Assembly (NCBI GenBank): GCA_948567375.1
Contig: OX419755.1
Coordinates: 68,948,944 to 69,012,943 of the forward strand
Length of the DNA stretch: 64,000 nt
Reading direction: 5' to 3'
From: Lunularia cruciata
Taxonomy: Eukaryota > Streptophyta > Marchantiopsida > Lunulariales > Lunulariaceae
In this document: positions 48,011 through 58,837 of the stretch, piece after piece
How positions within the stretch are numbered: position 1 is the stretch's first letter
How the letters are laid out: each line of letters begins with the position of its first letter
The notes under the pieces: model-generated
The model's input: only the letters and a program-made list of their open reading frames with translations
What the model was told of the DNA's origin: nothing
Databases searched by the model: none
Position numbers and translations under genes: made by a program

Positions 48011-50800
48011 CACTTTGAAACTACATACTCAAGAATTGAACAAATACCTCCAAGTCAACACATAAACTCTTTTATACCCCCAACTCAAAACTAAATACAT
48101 TCTCCAACTTTTCACAAACTCTTGCATGTCCCACATATGTGCAAAAATCTTGCATAACGTGAAGACCAAAAATTGCACAAACTCTTACATATCTTCTACA
48201 TTATGCACTTGAATAACATTACATCTAGAGTGTTTAACCAAGCATGCCATGCATAAACTTATGCATATACTCTACACCATGCACCTAAAGTGTCTAATGA
48301 GGCATGCCATGCATGAAGCATTTTAGGAGGGAAAATAGTAAACTTTATTATCATTATCAACAATACAAGGACCCTCTTGGGTACTGGTTGAATTCCAAAC
48401 ATCTCCTCATGACACTCTTTCTTAAGTGATCTCTCTTTCTCTCTTTGTGCTTGGAAATGTAGCCATCTTGGAGCTCATCCTTAATTGACTCAACTTTCTC
48501 CAATTCACAGCCTAGCATCCATTCAACCATGCAAGAAAAACTTCAAAAATTGCATCTTACATAAACATTGTGTGTGAAATACCATGCAGAAAAAATGAGA
48601 AAATGAAGGATATAGTAAGGCAATTACCTCATGCAAAATGAATGATCCTTCTTTGATCATCACATATAATTTGCCTATTAATTGAGTAGGATCATTTCTT
48701 CCTAAATTAGGTTTCACCATCATCTTTAGGTCTTTGTGACAAAGGGAATAGAGTTCCATCAACTAACCCTACGTACCCAAGAAAACACTTTTGTGTAAAC
48801 TTTTGCAAAATTCTCTCCTCTCAATTAGGCCATTGCAGCTCTTTTCTCATGGTGCATAAAATAGCTTTGATCATGCTTTGTATAAATAATGCGTTAGAGC
48901 CATCACTCACACTCCATATACGCATCTTTCTCATGATGGAAGTTTTATTCACAGAGTGTCCAAAAAAATCTAATGCTCCAACAACTTGAATCTCCATTAG
49001 AGTTTGGAATTTTCCAATAATTTTTTGTGCAAAAATGAGATAATCCCTCATGATCTCTACTAATGTAGTCAAGACTCTATGTCCAACCTCAAAACAAATT
49101 TGAACAAAGGGTTTTCAAGGTTATGGAAATACTTGCAAACAATTTCAGTTTAGGGGTGCAAAATCACTAGAATAGATATCTTCAACTATGTGAAAAATCC
49201 CACCGCTTTAAGCATATCTCTCCCATCTTCAATTCAGTTTTGTCAGTTTTGTCATCATTGTAACTTCATTCATCCAAGCTCAAGTTGAGGGTCAATTCAA
49301 GCCACTCAGAACTTAACTCATTGACTCATAACTAAAATCATTCAACTCTTATTCAAATTCTATCAAAGCCAACCTTACATTATGATGCATGCACCTCTCT
49401 ATTTCCTTCACTAGTTGCTTGTGGATACCAATCTTGTGCATGATGTTCATGAAAGTCTCAATGCTAATATTGAAACTCAAATTGCATTTGGTTTCCAATC
49501 CTCCCAATTCCGATCTCCCATCCTCCATTCAATTCATACACAATCCAATTTGTTTGGTATCATAGAGGTGAGTTGGTATATGCTTTCCATTTGATATTGC
49601 TAATGTTTTCTCCTGAGTGTGGAGCAAAGAGTGGCCTCTGAACGCTGATCAACAAGGAATAGCAATCATCTTCTTGATATTTTCTCTCCATGTGATACTG
49701 CTATGATGTTTCCTCTCTGTTTGACATCACTGATATTTTCTATGGAGCATGGTGTGAAGAGTAGCCTTCAAACACTAATCAGCGAGTAAGTAACAATCAT
49801 ACTCCAAAATCCAATTTGTTTGGTATCACATAGCACTAATCAACTAATATCTTCTCAAGAGTGAGGAGCAACATTTGAGCACTAATCAAGAGCGAGGAGC
49901 AATATTCAAACACCAAAATGAGGAATAGCAAACACTAATCATGGAACAAGCAACAACATTCAAACAGCAATTAATAAGGAATAGCACTCACTCACTAATC
50001 ATGGAGCAAAGTGCAACATTCAAACACTCATAGAGCATGAATCGAGAGAGCAAATCACAAAACCATTGTCCCTTGATGACACTATATATACTCTTCCTCA
50101 TTTCAAAATCAGATAATCTATTTCAAACTCAAGTGCAATGATCACCTTACATTATAAATTCCAAATTTAGGAACATTAATTACCTCTAATTAAACTTCAT
50201 GACCATTTGTAAATCTCAACTTACGATAACTGACGATTTGTAAGTCTCAACTTACCATAAAATCTAATGTTTCACCCTTTTCTTAACCCGCAGGATTCCC
50301 TCCAGGTTGTGGTCCGGGTACTGTAAAACTTCGTGCACAATCCCTACTACGCTGACCATAGAAATTTCCCCCCTGACCATAAAAAGAGTTATGGATTTGT
50401 TAAAGGGCCCCCCAGATCCCCTCGTTTGAACCCCCCGGTATTCATTTTTTTCACAGTGCCCCGACAGAAATCGTATTCATAAGAACTTTAAATTTCCCAT
50501 TTAATACTCCCATTGAATGAAATCAGCATTAAAAAGTTTTCGATTCCCGAAAGGATTTCCGTAACAGACTAGTCTACGTTCTCACAAAAGGTGGAACGTG
50601 GAGGGAATCTCGGACGGATGGTCACGACGGTCTTTCTGCCGTCATGCTTTCCATTACCGTTTTCGTTCATCCGCGTTCGTCTGAAAGTCGTTGTTGTTGC
50701 GGTTTCCATCCTCTTCCAGTCAGGTTTCGCCTGTTTGACCTCTTCACTTATTCCTTCGCTTCGCTTGTCTTAGATGTGTCTGTCGTAGGTCTCCGACGAA
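48000..50800. other. Intergenic DNA around and after the Harbinger relic
   Basis: Outside the transposase relic the stretch is AT-rich. 49560-50050 has loose repeats of phrases such as GGAATAGCA.TCA, AACACTAATCA and GGAGCAA. The strand composition changes abruptly at about 50285, where a GC-richer block begins with a degraded dispersed repeat (50305-50450). That block leads into the promoter of the next gene. Confidence 0.4.
48530..49130 (-). pseudogene. PIF/Harbinger transposase (DDE_4 nuclease) relic
   Basis: Minus-strand text reads ALDFFGHSVNKTSIMRKMRI, then WSVSDGSNALFIQSMIKAIL, then after stops YVGLVDGTLFPLSQRPKDDG and SINRQIICDDQRRIIHFA. VDGT with the following 'PL..RP' and the Tyr/Asn..IICD block is the hallmark of HARBI1/ALP1-like DDE transposases, where the VDGT aspartate is the first catalytic residue. 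Upstream similarity to the helix-turn-helix region supports the call. At least three in-frame stops make it inactive. The later DDE motifs were not found; a GTAATT after HFA could be an intron donor. Confidence 0.75.
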
Positions 50801-50817
50801 AGATTGCGCCGCCCAGC

Positions 50818-52870
50818 ATGTCGTTCGCGGACTTGTTTGCGCGGTACCGCGAAATGGGGGCTATGGGACCGCAGCCCCTTGACGGGAACGCTACGTTGCT
50901 GAACGAGGCTAGCAACTCGTGGACGCTGTCGCTACACCACACCCAGGTAGAATCTCTTCACGCGTGTAATGATGTGTTGATAGATGTCATGGGCTAGGGT
51001 GATGGATGACGAAATCTTTTGGGAAAATAGTAGAAGTCCGACGGGACTGATTTGATCAATTTCCCGTTGAAGCTTGAATAAGAATTGATGACGAGTGGTG
51101 TTGATCGTCACCGCTTACTGCAAGCGAATTGATAGACTACTCGAAAAAGTCGAGAATTTGGTACGACAGAAATTTTAACAGGAAGTAGATAAACATCACG
51201 AAATTAAAACAGTTTAGAAAGTGTTTAAAATAAGTGCACGTGGAGTTTCTGCAATGCTTTAGGGTTCGCTACCCAGCCCTCGCAACCTAAAGTGTTCGAT
51301 GCATCGCCTAATTATCGCTTAATTATAGTTGCTAATCAAGCGACTATTTTCTACTGAGATGCGGTTAGCAAGACATTTGGACTCGAGGTTATTTATCTCT
51401 AGATTCGCTCCACTTTGCGGTATGGATTTTGCATAGACAAGATACGACCTAGGAGCTACAAAATTGTGCTTCAAGATCTAGGAGCTACAAAATTGTCCTA
51501 CAACGGATTGAAACCCTACATGTTGGCACGATATGTCTAGCCAACAGTAATGTGGGCTTTGACAATGACCGTTGTTCCTATGGTTATAGGAGTATGGGGA
51601 TGGCGATGGAGTGAGGCAGGAGCGCAATACGGGCAATACATCTCGACCATTGAATTTGAGTTCAGATGTGGACTACGCTAATATTCCCGGTGAATCAGTG
51701 GTTGAAGAGCTGTTGCCTTCATCACCGAGATTGAATCTCGGCCTTCTGAAAAACAATAGTGTTTGCAAAGAGTACTACAAACTTACCTCCAATGTCCTCA
51801 GATCTCTTATTGGAGGTATCAAAGAGATAGCCAAGGAGGATATCACACCTGCTTGGCAGGTTGGAGTACGCAGTTCAAGCCCAAAGAAAAGCTTTTCAAA
51901 CAAACTAGTGTGCAAACTGCATGAAGACTCCAATAATTCGAATTCGAGAAAAACACAGATGTGTGAGGAGGTGGAATCATCAAGATTCTCATCCCCCTTT
52001 GTCCATCCATCAAATCTACCGATGAGAGAAGTCGTCAACATTGCAGACTTGAGAAGATGGTTGTGGGCCGAGATGGGACACCCTATGAGTTATCTCAGAG
52101 CCACTCCGCCAAAGAACCTGTGGAACAATGAAAACAAAATCCATCAACTGCTCATCAATCACGACTCACAAGAACTTGAAACCTCCGAGGATGTCATAGC
52201 CAGGGAAGTAGCTGAGACAAATGAGTTCCCTTGCGAGCCGACAGAGCAGCTAATCATCTCTAAATCTAGCGGCCAAACCTCTGAAGTCAACACGAGTTCT
52301 GACTCAACCAAGATCGATGCGTCTGCTGGAGATGGCACGAATTCTTCTGATTCAAGCAATATTGAGGAGCCTGCTGAGGCAAAAGCCGAAGAACAAACGC
52401 TTGCGGACGTTTACTCCTCGTCAGGCCTGCCTAATATTGTCACGGAAGACGAAGAGTCACGAACGAAACAACTTACCGACTCCGATTCTGACCAGGGACC
52501 ACTAGTTAGGAAACCTCGTAGGATTGACCAGCCTCCAAATGACCGTTCTCCCAGAGGCAGACAGTCGATGGACATCCAGAGAATAGATAACGAAGTCAAT
52601 CGAATATCATCATCGACGAGTCAAAGCAGTAGGCAACTCATAATTAGATCTATGAACGGCGAGTACGAAAGGCAAGTATCCAGCAATAGGACTAGACAGC
52701 AGCACCAGCAGCTCGGTGCGAGCCACAATGAAGTCATGATCCCATCACGACCTAGAAGTTGGTGTATTGTTGGAGGATACGTTAGAAGATTTCCTACTAA
52801 GCATCATAACCCCAGGGGAATGCAACCACCTCCTTCTAAGCGTCAACCACAAGTGCCACTAGCAGCGTAG
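50818..52870 (+). CDS. Unrecognised two-exon protein, acidic and Ser-rich
   Basis: Proposed exon 1 is 50818-50946 (MSFADLFARYREMGAMGPQP through SLHHTQ), ending at CCCAG|GTAGAA. Exon 2 runs from 51590 (TTATAG|GAG) or 51620 (GGCAG|GAG) to the stop at 52870; both acceptors are in phase, giving 469 or 459 residues. Exon 2 has a long open frame with no ATG near its start and a stop at 51587, so splicing from an upstream exon is required. No known domain was recognised. A short conserved-looking block is IADLRRWLWAEMGHPMSYLR. The C-terminal half is Ser/Thr/Glu-rich with poly-Gln and basic Arg patches, typical of a disordered nuclear or regulatory protein. An in-frame upstream ATG at 50644 is an alternative start. 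It is convergent with the UFD1-like gene. Confidence 0.65.
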
Positions 52871-53485
52871 TGCAAGCATCCTGAGGTTGAATTGGTTCGA
52901 TGAATGCAAGCAACAAATATTGCATTTCTTGCGAAGATGGGTGCGAACCCACATCTCCTCGAGAGGGGTTAACGTGCACCTGTGTTCAAATCTGCTTTCC
53001 TCACATACAACGACCATAAACAGGTTGCTGCAAGTAATGACTTAGGATTCCTAAGGTAATGCTTTCCTAAGATGGTAACTGCTGTGATAGTTCAAAAAAG
53101 CGATAAGTATTTCGTTAGGTATATAGAAACAGGGGCTTTTCCTTTTTCACATTTTTAGCCCCAAGGCGGCCAAGCGGAATCAGAGAAGTCTGAAGCAAAT
53201 GGCCCTACGCTACACTCGCTGAATCTACACACAGCAACTCCACGCACGATAAGAGAATAAACGTTTGATATACCTATGCTCAGTAACTTTGGAGGTAAGA
53301 GGACCGAGGACAAACTCCGAACTCCTTCCAACAACTAAGCAGGAAGTGCAGCACGATCCACTCCACCCCAGGGTCCGGAAGACATTGCACCTTTACATAA
53401 CTTTGAACAAAGCTTCCGAAAACGCTTCAGCAGCAATTAATGTATTTTATCTCACAATCGTAAAAGAACATGAGGCGGATCAAAG

Positions 53486-56400
53486 TTAATGAACCATATC
53501 AATATGTGAGCTCAGATCACGCTCACTGTGAACAGCCATCCCACAAATTGGACATGCGACTGACAGTGTTCTTTTTGAGGTATGGATTCTATGTACAGGC
53601 TCTTCTACAACATTGGTTTCCGCCTGCATGGGAGCTGCAGTTTCTGAAGGGGTTAAATGGGCTGAGTCTATGTGTTCATTGAGTTGCCAAGTTGCATGCC
53701 CTTCAAACTGTTGACTACAAATAGGACATTCTACTACGCTGGGTATGTGTGACTGAGCTACTCGTACATCAGCCCTGGCCTGTGCATCGTGTCCAACCTG
53801 CCCTGAAGGAGGAGTACTAGGATTTGAAACGTCTTCCCTTTGAGACGGACCACCATGCGCAGCTGCCTTATGAAGTTCTATCTCTTTTAGCATAATAGCA
53901 CGGTTACAGGTATCACAAGGCGTAGTACGTGAGCCACATGAGCTCTCGTGCTGGGTCAATCCACGAAGACGATCCCGAACATTGTCGGCTTCTGTACCTG
54001 CTTGAACCATATCCCCGCAGAAGCGACAGGTAATTTGCCGGAGAGGACAGGTAGTTGCCCGATGAGTGACCTGCACAACCAGACCTCAGGTTAGTGATAC
54101 TCTACGATGAACTCATTGGGATCAACCTGATACCATCCAATTACTAGATAATCAACTTATGTAAACTACCTCAACTCCTTCCGGAGGTGTTCAAGTCGTT
54201 TAGCCTAGAACGAAGAGGTGTTCAGGTCTTTGGCCTATATACAAAGGCTATGACTATTGAGAAAGGACAGCGCCAGAAAGAAACTTCAATGGAACAGAGT
54301 GGAAGAAGGAAGCCAATGGAAGTTTAAGAATCACCGTAGGAAAAAACCGTTCTAATACAAAGGAACATGAATCGTCGGCAGGTTTTGGAACATATCAAAG
54401 TTGCGACGTACAATCCACAACTAATAAATGTAACAAAAAATTCACAAAAGCCCTGCTTCCTGCCGGATACGGTGCTTACCATCTTCTCCATTTCTAGCAT
54501 TGCTCCACATCCGCACTTTAGAGGCACATGGTAGACTTTCGTATGTTTCTCAAGCTCCTCTATTTGAAGAGCTTGTCCACAATGGGTGCAATGCACGTGC
54601 TTTTCCATTTCGTCTTTTCTCAAAACTATACCACAGTTTTGATGCTTACAAACAGCGTTGTGCCTACGACAATATGCTTCATGTAAGTAGAAGGTTTTTA
54701 ATGGGACTACTTGGGCACAATTTTCGCATTTTCCGAACCCCTCTTCCACCTGCTGTGTATCCAAAGCAGCACTTCCTGAACCCCTGCTCGCAAGCTTCTG
54801 TCCTGCAAGTTCTTGGACAACCGAATTTTTCACCTCTACAAGCACCTGGTAATTGGTGATCCCTGAATACCCGTATACTCCAATGCTGTAGCTCCCCTCC
54901 CCAACTTCCCGTCCAGAAGATGTCAACATGATAACCTTCGAACCTTTATCGTGTGACGACCATTCATGATTGTGCTGCGTTGGGAAAAGCAAAGGGTGTG
55001 CCCCAACATAGACGTCGGCATCGGCAACACTTCCCCTGTCCTCCACATTCAAGTGGACCAAGACTTTCAACTCCCCAGCGGTGACTGACTTTATAAGTGC
55101 TGTATCTAGACTAAATTTATAATATTTGTATTCTCCTTCGGAGACAACACCTTTTACAGATTTACCAGGCTCAAGAGGGAGAAGTCTGCGCTGCGCTGGA
55201 ATTCCATCTTGGCTATTCTCACTTGAACCTACTATGTCTACTTCCATATCAGTCTCCAGAACAGAGACGCTTGAGCTCGGTTTGAGTTCCATAACTCTCA
55301 GACCATAATCTACTCCTGCATGCTGAACGGTAAGTAGATCACCCACGGACAGACTTGCGTGATGTCTTAGCTTCGTTTCGAGTACCGCCTTGTGATTTGG
55401 GACGTCAACGAAATCGGAGTTTTCTGGTTGAAGCTTCGCATAGGTCCCTTTCGGAAGCCGAACGTAGCACACTTTCACCTTTGCCAGCCCTGACTCTGCA
55501 GCATTAGCAATACCTGCATTCTGCCACACATGCGGAGGTACCTCCACAAACCCTTCATTGGCGGTAAATTCCAAAACTCCTGAGTGCGTGAACTTGGAGT
55601 CAACATCTTCTCCCTGCAATGCGTTACCACCTGCTGGAACCCAATCTAAGGGTAAGCTACTCACCCAACTTCTGATAAAGGCTAAACGAGCGAATAGAAG
55701 TATCATCTAGATCTAGTTCAGGTACAAACACGTCTGGCAGATATAAGATTCGGTGCTCGATATATTTCTGCCGTAAGCCGGTGAAAGAATATAAAACCAA
55801 AGAACGCTACAAAAACAGCCAATCAAACACAAATCGGCATTATTCCCAAAACAATGATAGCCAGAAAAGGTATGGCAGTCTACCTGATGAAGACGAACTC
55901 CTGTCCAGATGACTTTTCTTCTCGGAGACAACTGAGACTCTAAAGAACATAGGTCCTTTATCAAGAGCATTTTGAGAAGAAAGTTCCTCAAAAGCTGATG
56001 CTGGCAGTTTTAGTTTATCTCCATTCCCAGGGGCTGATAATGCAACATATTCCTTATCAAACAGAACACCATCTCCTAACCACATAACCTCCTCCTGACG
56101 TTGTTGAGCCTGAGAACGTACAACACAGTCTCTAGTCAGATTGTAATTTCCAAAAGGTTGATGCGAAAGTATATCCAAATCGTAAAAGTCCAACAATCAG
56201 CATACTGATGCTCTGGCTACTGTTACTCAGCAAATGTCAACGTTATGACAACAGAAAGTCCAAAAAGCAGATACCGAGGCTTGAAGGTATTTCCCATCCA
56301 TTACACCTAGTATTATGACATTGTGAATAAGGGAACGCCATCCGTTAGATTAGGTTAAGGTGATGGGCGAGCAAAAAGTTCAAGAGTATTTATTATGACA

Positions 56401-57128
56401 AATGGGTCCCCTACATAGTTCGTGATGAGACTCGTTGGTGAGATTACCGGCCTTTCCCGCAAACGTCGTATGGACAAATTTCCTAGAAGATTCTGAGGTT
56501 AGTGCTCTGTTTGAAGCTTCTAGGTCCTTCAAAATTGCAACCAAATGGTAAACCTGTGCTGCGGTGCTCAGGTCCTCCAAAAACATTAACATAATACAGA
56601 AATTGGAATCCAGCATTGTATCTAAAAACTGGTTTCGATTTCTGACAACATGTACAAACATGCCTCTACGACCCAGTATGGAAGCGATCAAAGCCACAAT
56701 TTGTTGAAATTAATTCCAATTCTTGATGGCAGATAGAGATGTACCAAACTAAGGAACCAAGGGAAATAAACAACCAAGCAAACACTAGGTCTAATTCTAT
56801 CTCCAATTCGTTGTTTTTATTGTTATGCGACTAACTCGACGACAGATGGACGCAAGATTCATCTCTGCAGAGGAAAAGGGTGGGGGGTGGCGGGGGAAGT
56901 TTTGGGCGGTGGAATGAAGGGGGGTTCATGTTAGAGAAAACCGACATTTAAAGTGGCGTCCGCTTCCTCGACTCGACGGGCTCTCTGAGCAGCTTCGATA
57001 GCCTCTTGCCGTTTGGCTGCTTCCTCTTTCAATTTTTTTTCTCGCTCTATTCTCCGCCTAGCTCTTTCCTTCTTTTCTCTCTGCTCTCGTTCCCATTTCT
57101 CCTTGGCGGCCCTAAGTTCAAAATCCAT
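53486..57128 (-). CDS. UFD1-like protein with C-terminal zinc fingers, four exons
   Basis: Plant UFD1-family protein, related to the Arabidopsis At4g15420 type. Proposed exons are 57128-56946, 56109-55884, 55630-54480 and 54070-53486, in frame, 714 residues. Splice sites are AAAT|GTCGGT (weak) with TCTCAG|GCT, TCATCAG|GTAGAC with CCAGCAG|GTG, and GATG|GTAAGC with TGTGCAG|GTC. Residues 1-55 are a charged coiled coil (MDFELRAAKEKWEREQREKK). The UFD1 fold follows at about 70-240 (GNGDKLKLPASAFEELS, HSGVLEFTA, RLPKGTYAKLQP, VLETDMEVDI). Zinc-binding clusters follow from about 430 (CENCAQVVPLKTFYLHEAYC, CHQ-type repeats, CRFCGDMV). Two C2H2-like fingers end the protein (CPICSQQF...HIDSAH; CPICGMAV...HIDMVH). 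UFD1 proteins bind Cdc48/p97 with Npl4 and ubiquitin; for this zinc-finger branch the role is inferred. Confidence 0.9.
56110..56945 (-). other. Intron 1 of the UFD1-like gene
   Basis: An 836-bp intron by the proposed model, by far the longest of the gene. It contains a same-strand open frame (56380-56697) ending in SRKFVHTTFAGKAGNLTNES. That frame matches no UFD1-family segment and was left out. It could be an alternative exon or chance. Confidence 0.5.
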
Positions 57129-58200
57129 CTCCGTGTTTATAACCTGAATCGATCAATCTCCACTGCAACAACACTCTGTACACAAACTCTCTCTCTCTTC
57201 TGATTTCCACTCCCTGTCTTTCTCCAACGGCGGTTCGCAGATTTCAATCCTCCGAATCTCCTTTCCAATACTTCAGTAAAATCTGTACAACCGATCTCCT
57301 CCTCCGATTCGTCGTTCGCTTCTCAATCCACTTTATAGTTGATGACTCAAGAATTCCTTGCTCCTCAAGGCATTCATTCATTCATTCAATCAACCATTGA
57401 AATAGCTCCTCCCTTCTCGGGAAAATTCTCGGGACAGGTCTTCCGGGCTCTCACCTCACCTCCCGTCTCCTCACGTGGCTCCTTCGTCTCTTCCTTTTTC
57501 CTCGTCTCTTTTCATATTCTACTCAAGGTTGTAATAATACTCTTTATTTGAATTGAAAATATTTAATTGAAGTAAATAATCACTAGCTGGCTCCGGGTCC
57601 ATGAACCTAGTCTTGCAGAATATTTTTTTAAGCGTCAGTTTTAATTTCATTAAAACGCCTCTGCCTTTCGCAAAAGATGTTAAATATTTAAATAACATAT
57701 ATGTAATTTCATATTCTTATTAATAATATTTTTAATCATATATATTTATACTAACAAATTTGTATAGTAAACATTCTAGAAATCATAGTCAATTTAACTC
57801 TATGAATAAATATAATAACATAAAGAATCAATATCAAAATGATGGTTATTCTGTGCTTACGTCCATGAATAAAGATGAGACGTTAACGACATACTCGAGA
57901 AGAGAACATACCGGCGCCTTAAGGTCACGCGTTTGATTTGTGCATAAAAGTTAAACTTCAACACCAACACGTCAACTAAGTCAATATGCTGCGGTGTTGA
58001 TGAATAAAGAACATAATTTCTACATTCAAAATTTATTTTATAGATGATCTAATTCCAACACTATAAGTTTTATTAATGTGGTTTTAGTTCGTTGGTTAAC
58101 TAGAGAAAGGCCCTCTATAATTGACCTGAAATAGCTTTTCTTCACATACCGGCAGAAATGGAGGGAGGTATTTGCGACTCTGGAGTTTTGCCTTATGCTA
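57129..58200. other. UFD1-like gene promoter side and intergenic DNA
   Basis: 57129-57540 is strongly pyrimidine-rich on the plus strand (CT runs), typical of a plant 5' UTR and promoter read on the minus strand. Beyond 57.55 kb the DNA is AT-rich with nothing recognised. Confidence 0.4.
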
Positions 58201-58204
58201 ACTA

Positions 58205-58622
58205 AGGAATAGTATGTAAAGAAAGGCGATCGCGTAGAAAACATGAAGGATGGGAAGACCCCATCCTTCATACAAGCATACAAGGGAGAGACATGGGGCT
58301 AAGCCCCAATAGAGTCTATATGAGAAATTTGCCTTACCGTACCTAAGATATCCGAGCTATACAAGATGCATGGTCTACACACAACTGGAACATCTGAAAA
58401 AACATCTCCTAATGTGATTGCTCTCTTATGGATTGCACCAACCACTGCACTCTGGCAGTGGCTGGTGCCACTAAGGCATAGTAGAGCCTATTAGACATCT
58501 ACACACCACTGAAACATCTGAAGAAACATCTCCTAATGTGATTGCTCTCCTATGGATTGCACCAACCATTGCCTTCTGGCAGTGGCTGGTTCCACTAAGG
58601 CATAGTAGAGCCTATTAGACGC
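58205..58622 (-). mobile_element. RLE-type LINE 3' end, truncated, with internal tandem duplication
   Basis: On the minus strand the fragment ends in the family tail. The stem-loop GGATGGGGTCTTCCCATCC (58248-58266) is the best-paired version, with seven base pairs. The preceding 3' UTR matches copy 1 (CTCATATAGACTCTATTGGG, AGCCCCATGTC). The coding remnant AATCCATAAGAGAGCAATCA corresponds to the AIHRRAIT segment. A unit of about 120 bp, containing ACATCTCCTAATGTGATTGC and GGCAGTGGCTGGT, is tandemly duplicated (about 58380-58500 and 58500-58620). Confidence 0.8.
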
Positions 58623-58806
58623 AGAAACAGAAAGGTCCAAACTTTTGGGACACCACCAAGTTTTGGTTATTTGGGAATGGTGCGAAATGTGGAAAATTAT
58701 TTGGTCAGCCAACGAAAGTGGTTATTGCGTTTGTCTTTTATACCGATTATCGGTTTAGGGTAAGTCTGATACATCAATAGAAACAGAAAGTGGAGCTGCA
58801 TATTGC

Positions 58807-58837
58807 GTTTCAAGGCCATGATTCATGGCCTTGAAAC
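58807..58837. repeat. 14-bp perfect inverted repeat with 3-base loop
   Basis: GTTTCAAGGCCATG, ATT, CATGGCCTTGAAAC forms a perfect 14-base-pair hairpin just beyond the LINE fragment. No promoter or U-run follows, so it is not called a terminator. Confidence 0.85.

Noticed and set aside
52930-53010. tRNA-like text on the minus strand (GTGGGTTCGCACCCAT)
   Set aside because: The T-arm-like sequence lacks the invariant A58, and no D-arm, anticodon arm or matching acceptor stem was found upstream.
53040-53130. Extra 3' exon of the gene at 50818-52870
   Set aside because: The frame stops at 52870 and no donor precedes the stop that would keep a sensible frame.
54500-54859. Plus-strand 119-codon frame
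   Set aside because: Antisense to exon 3 of the UFD1-like gene.
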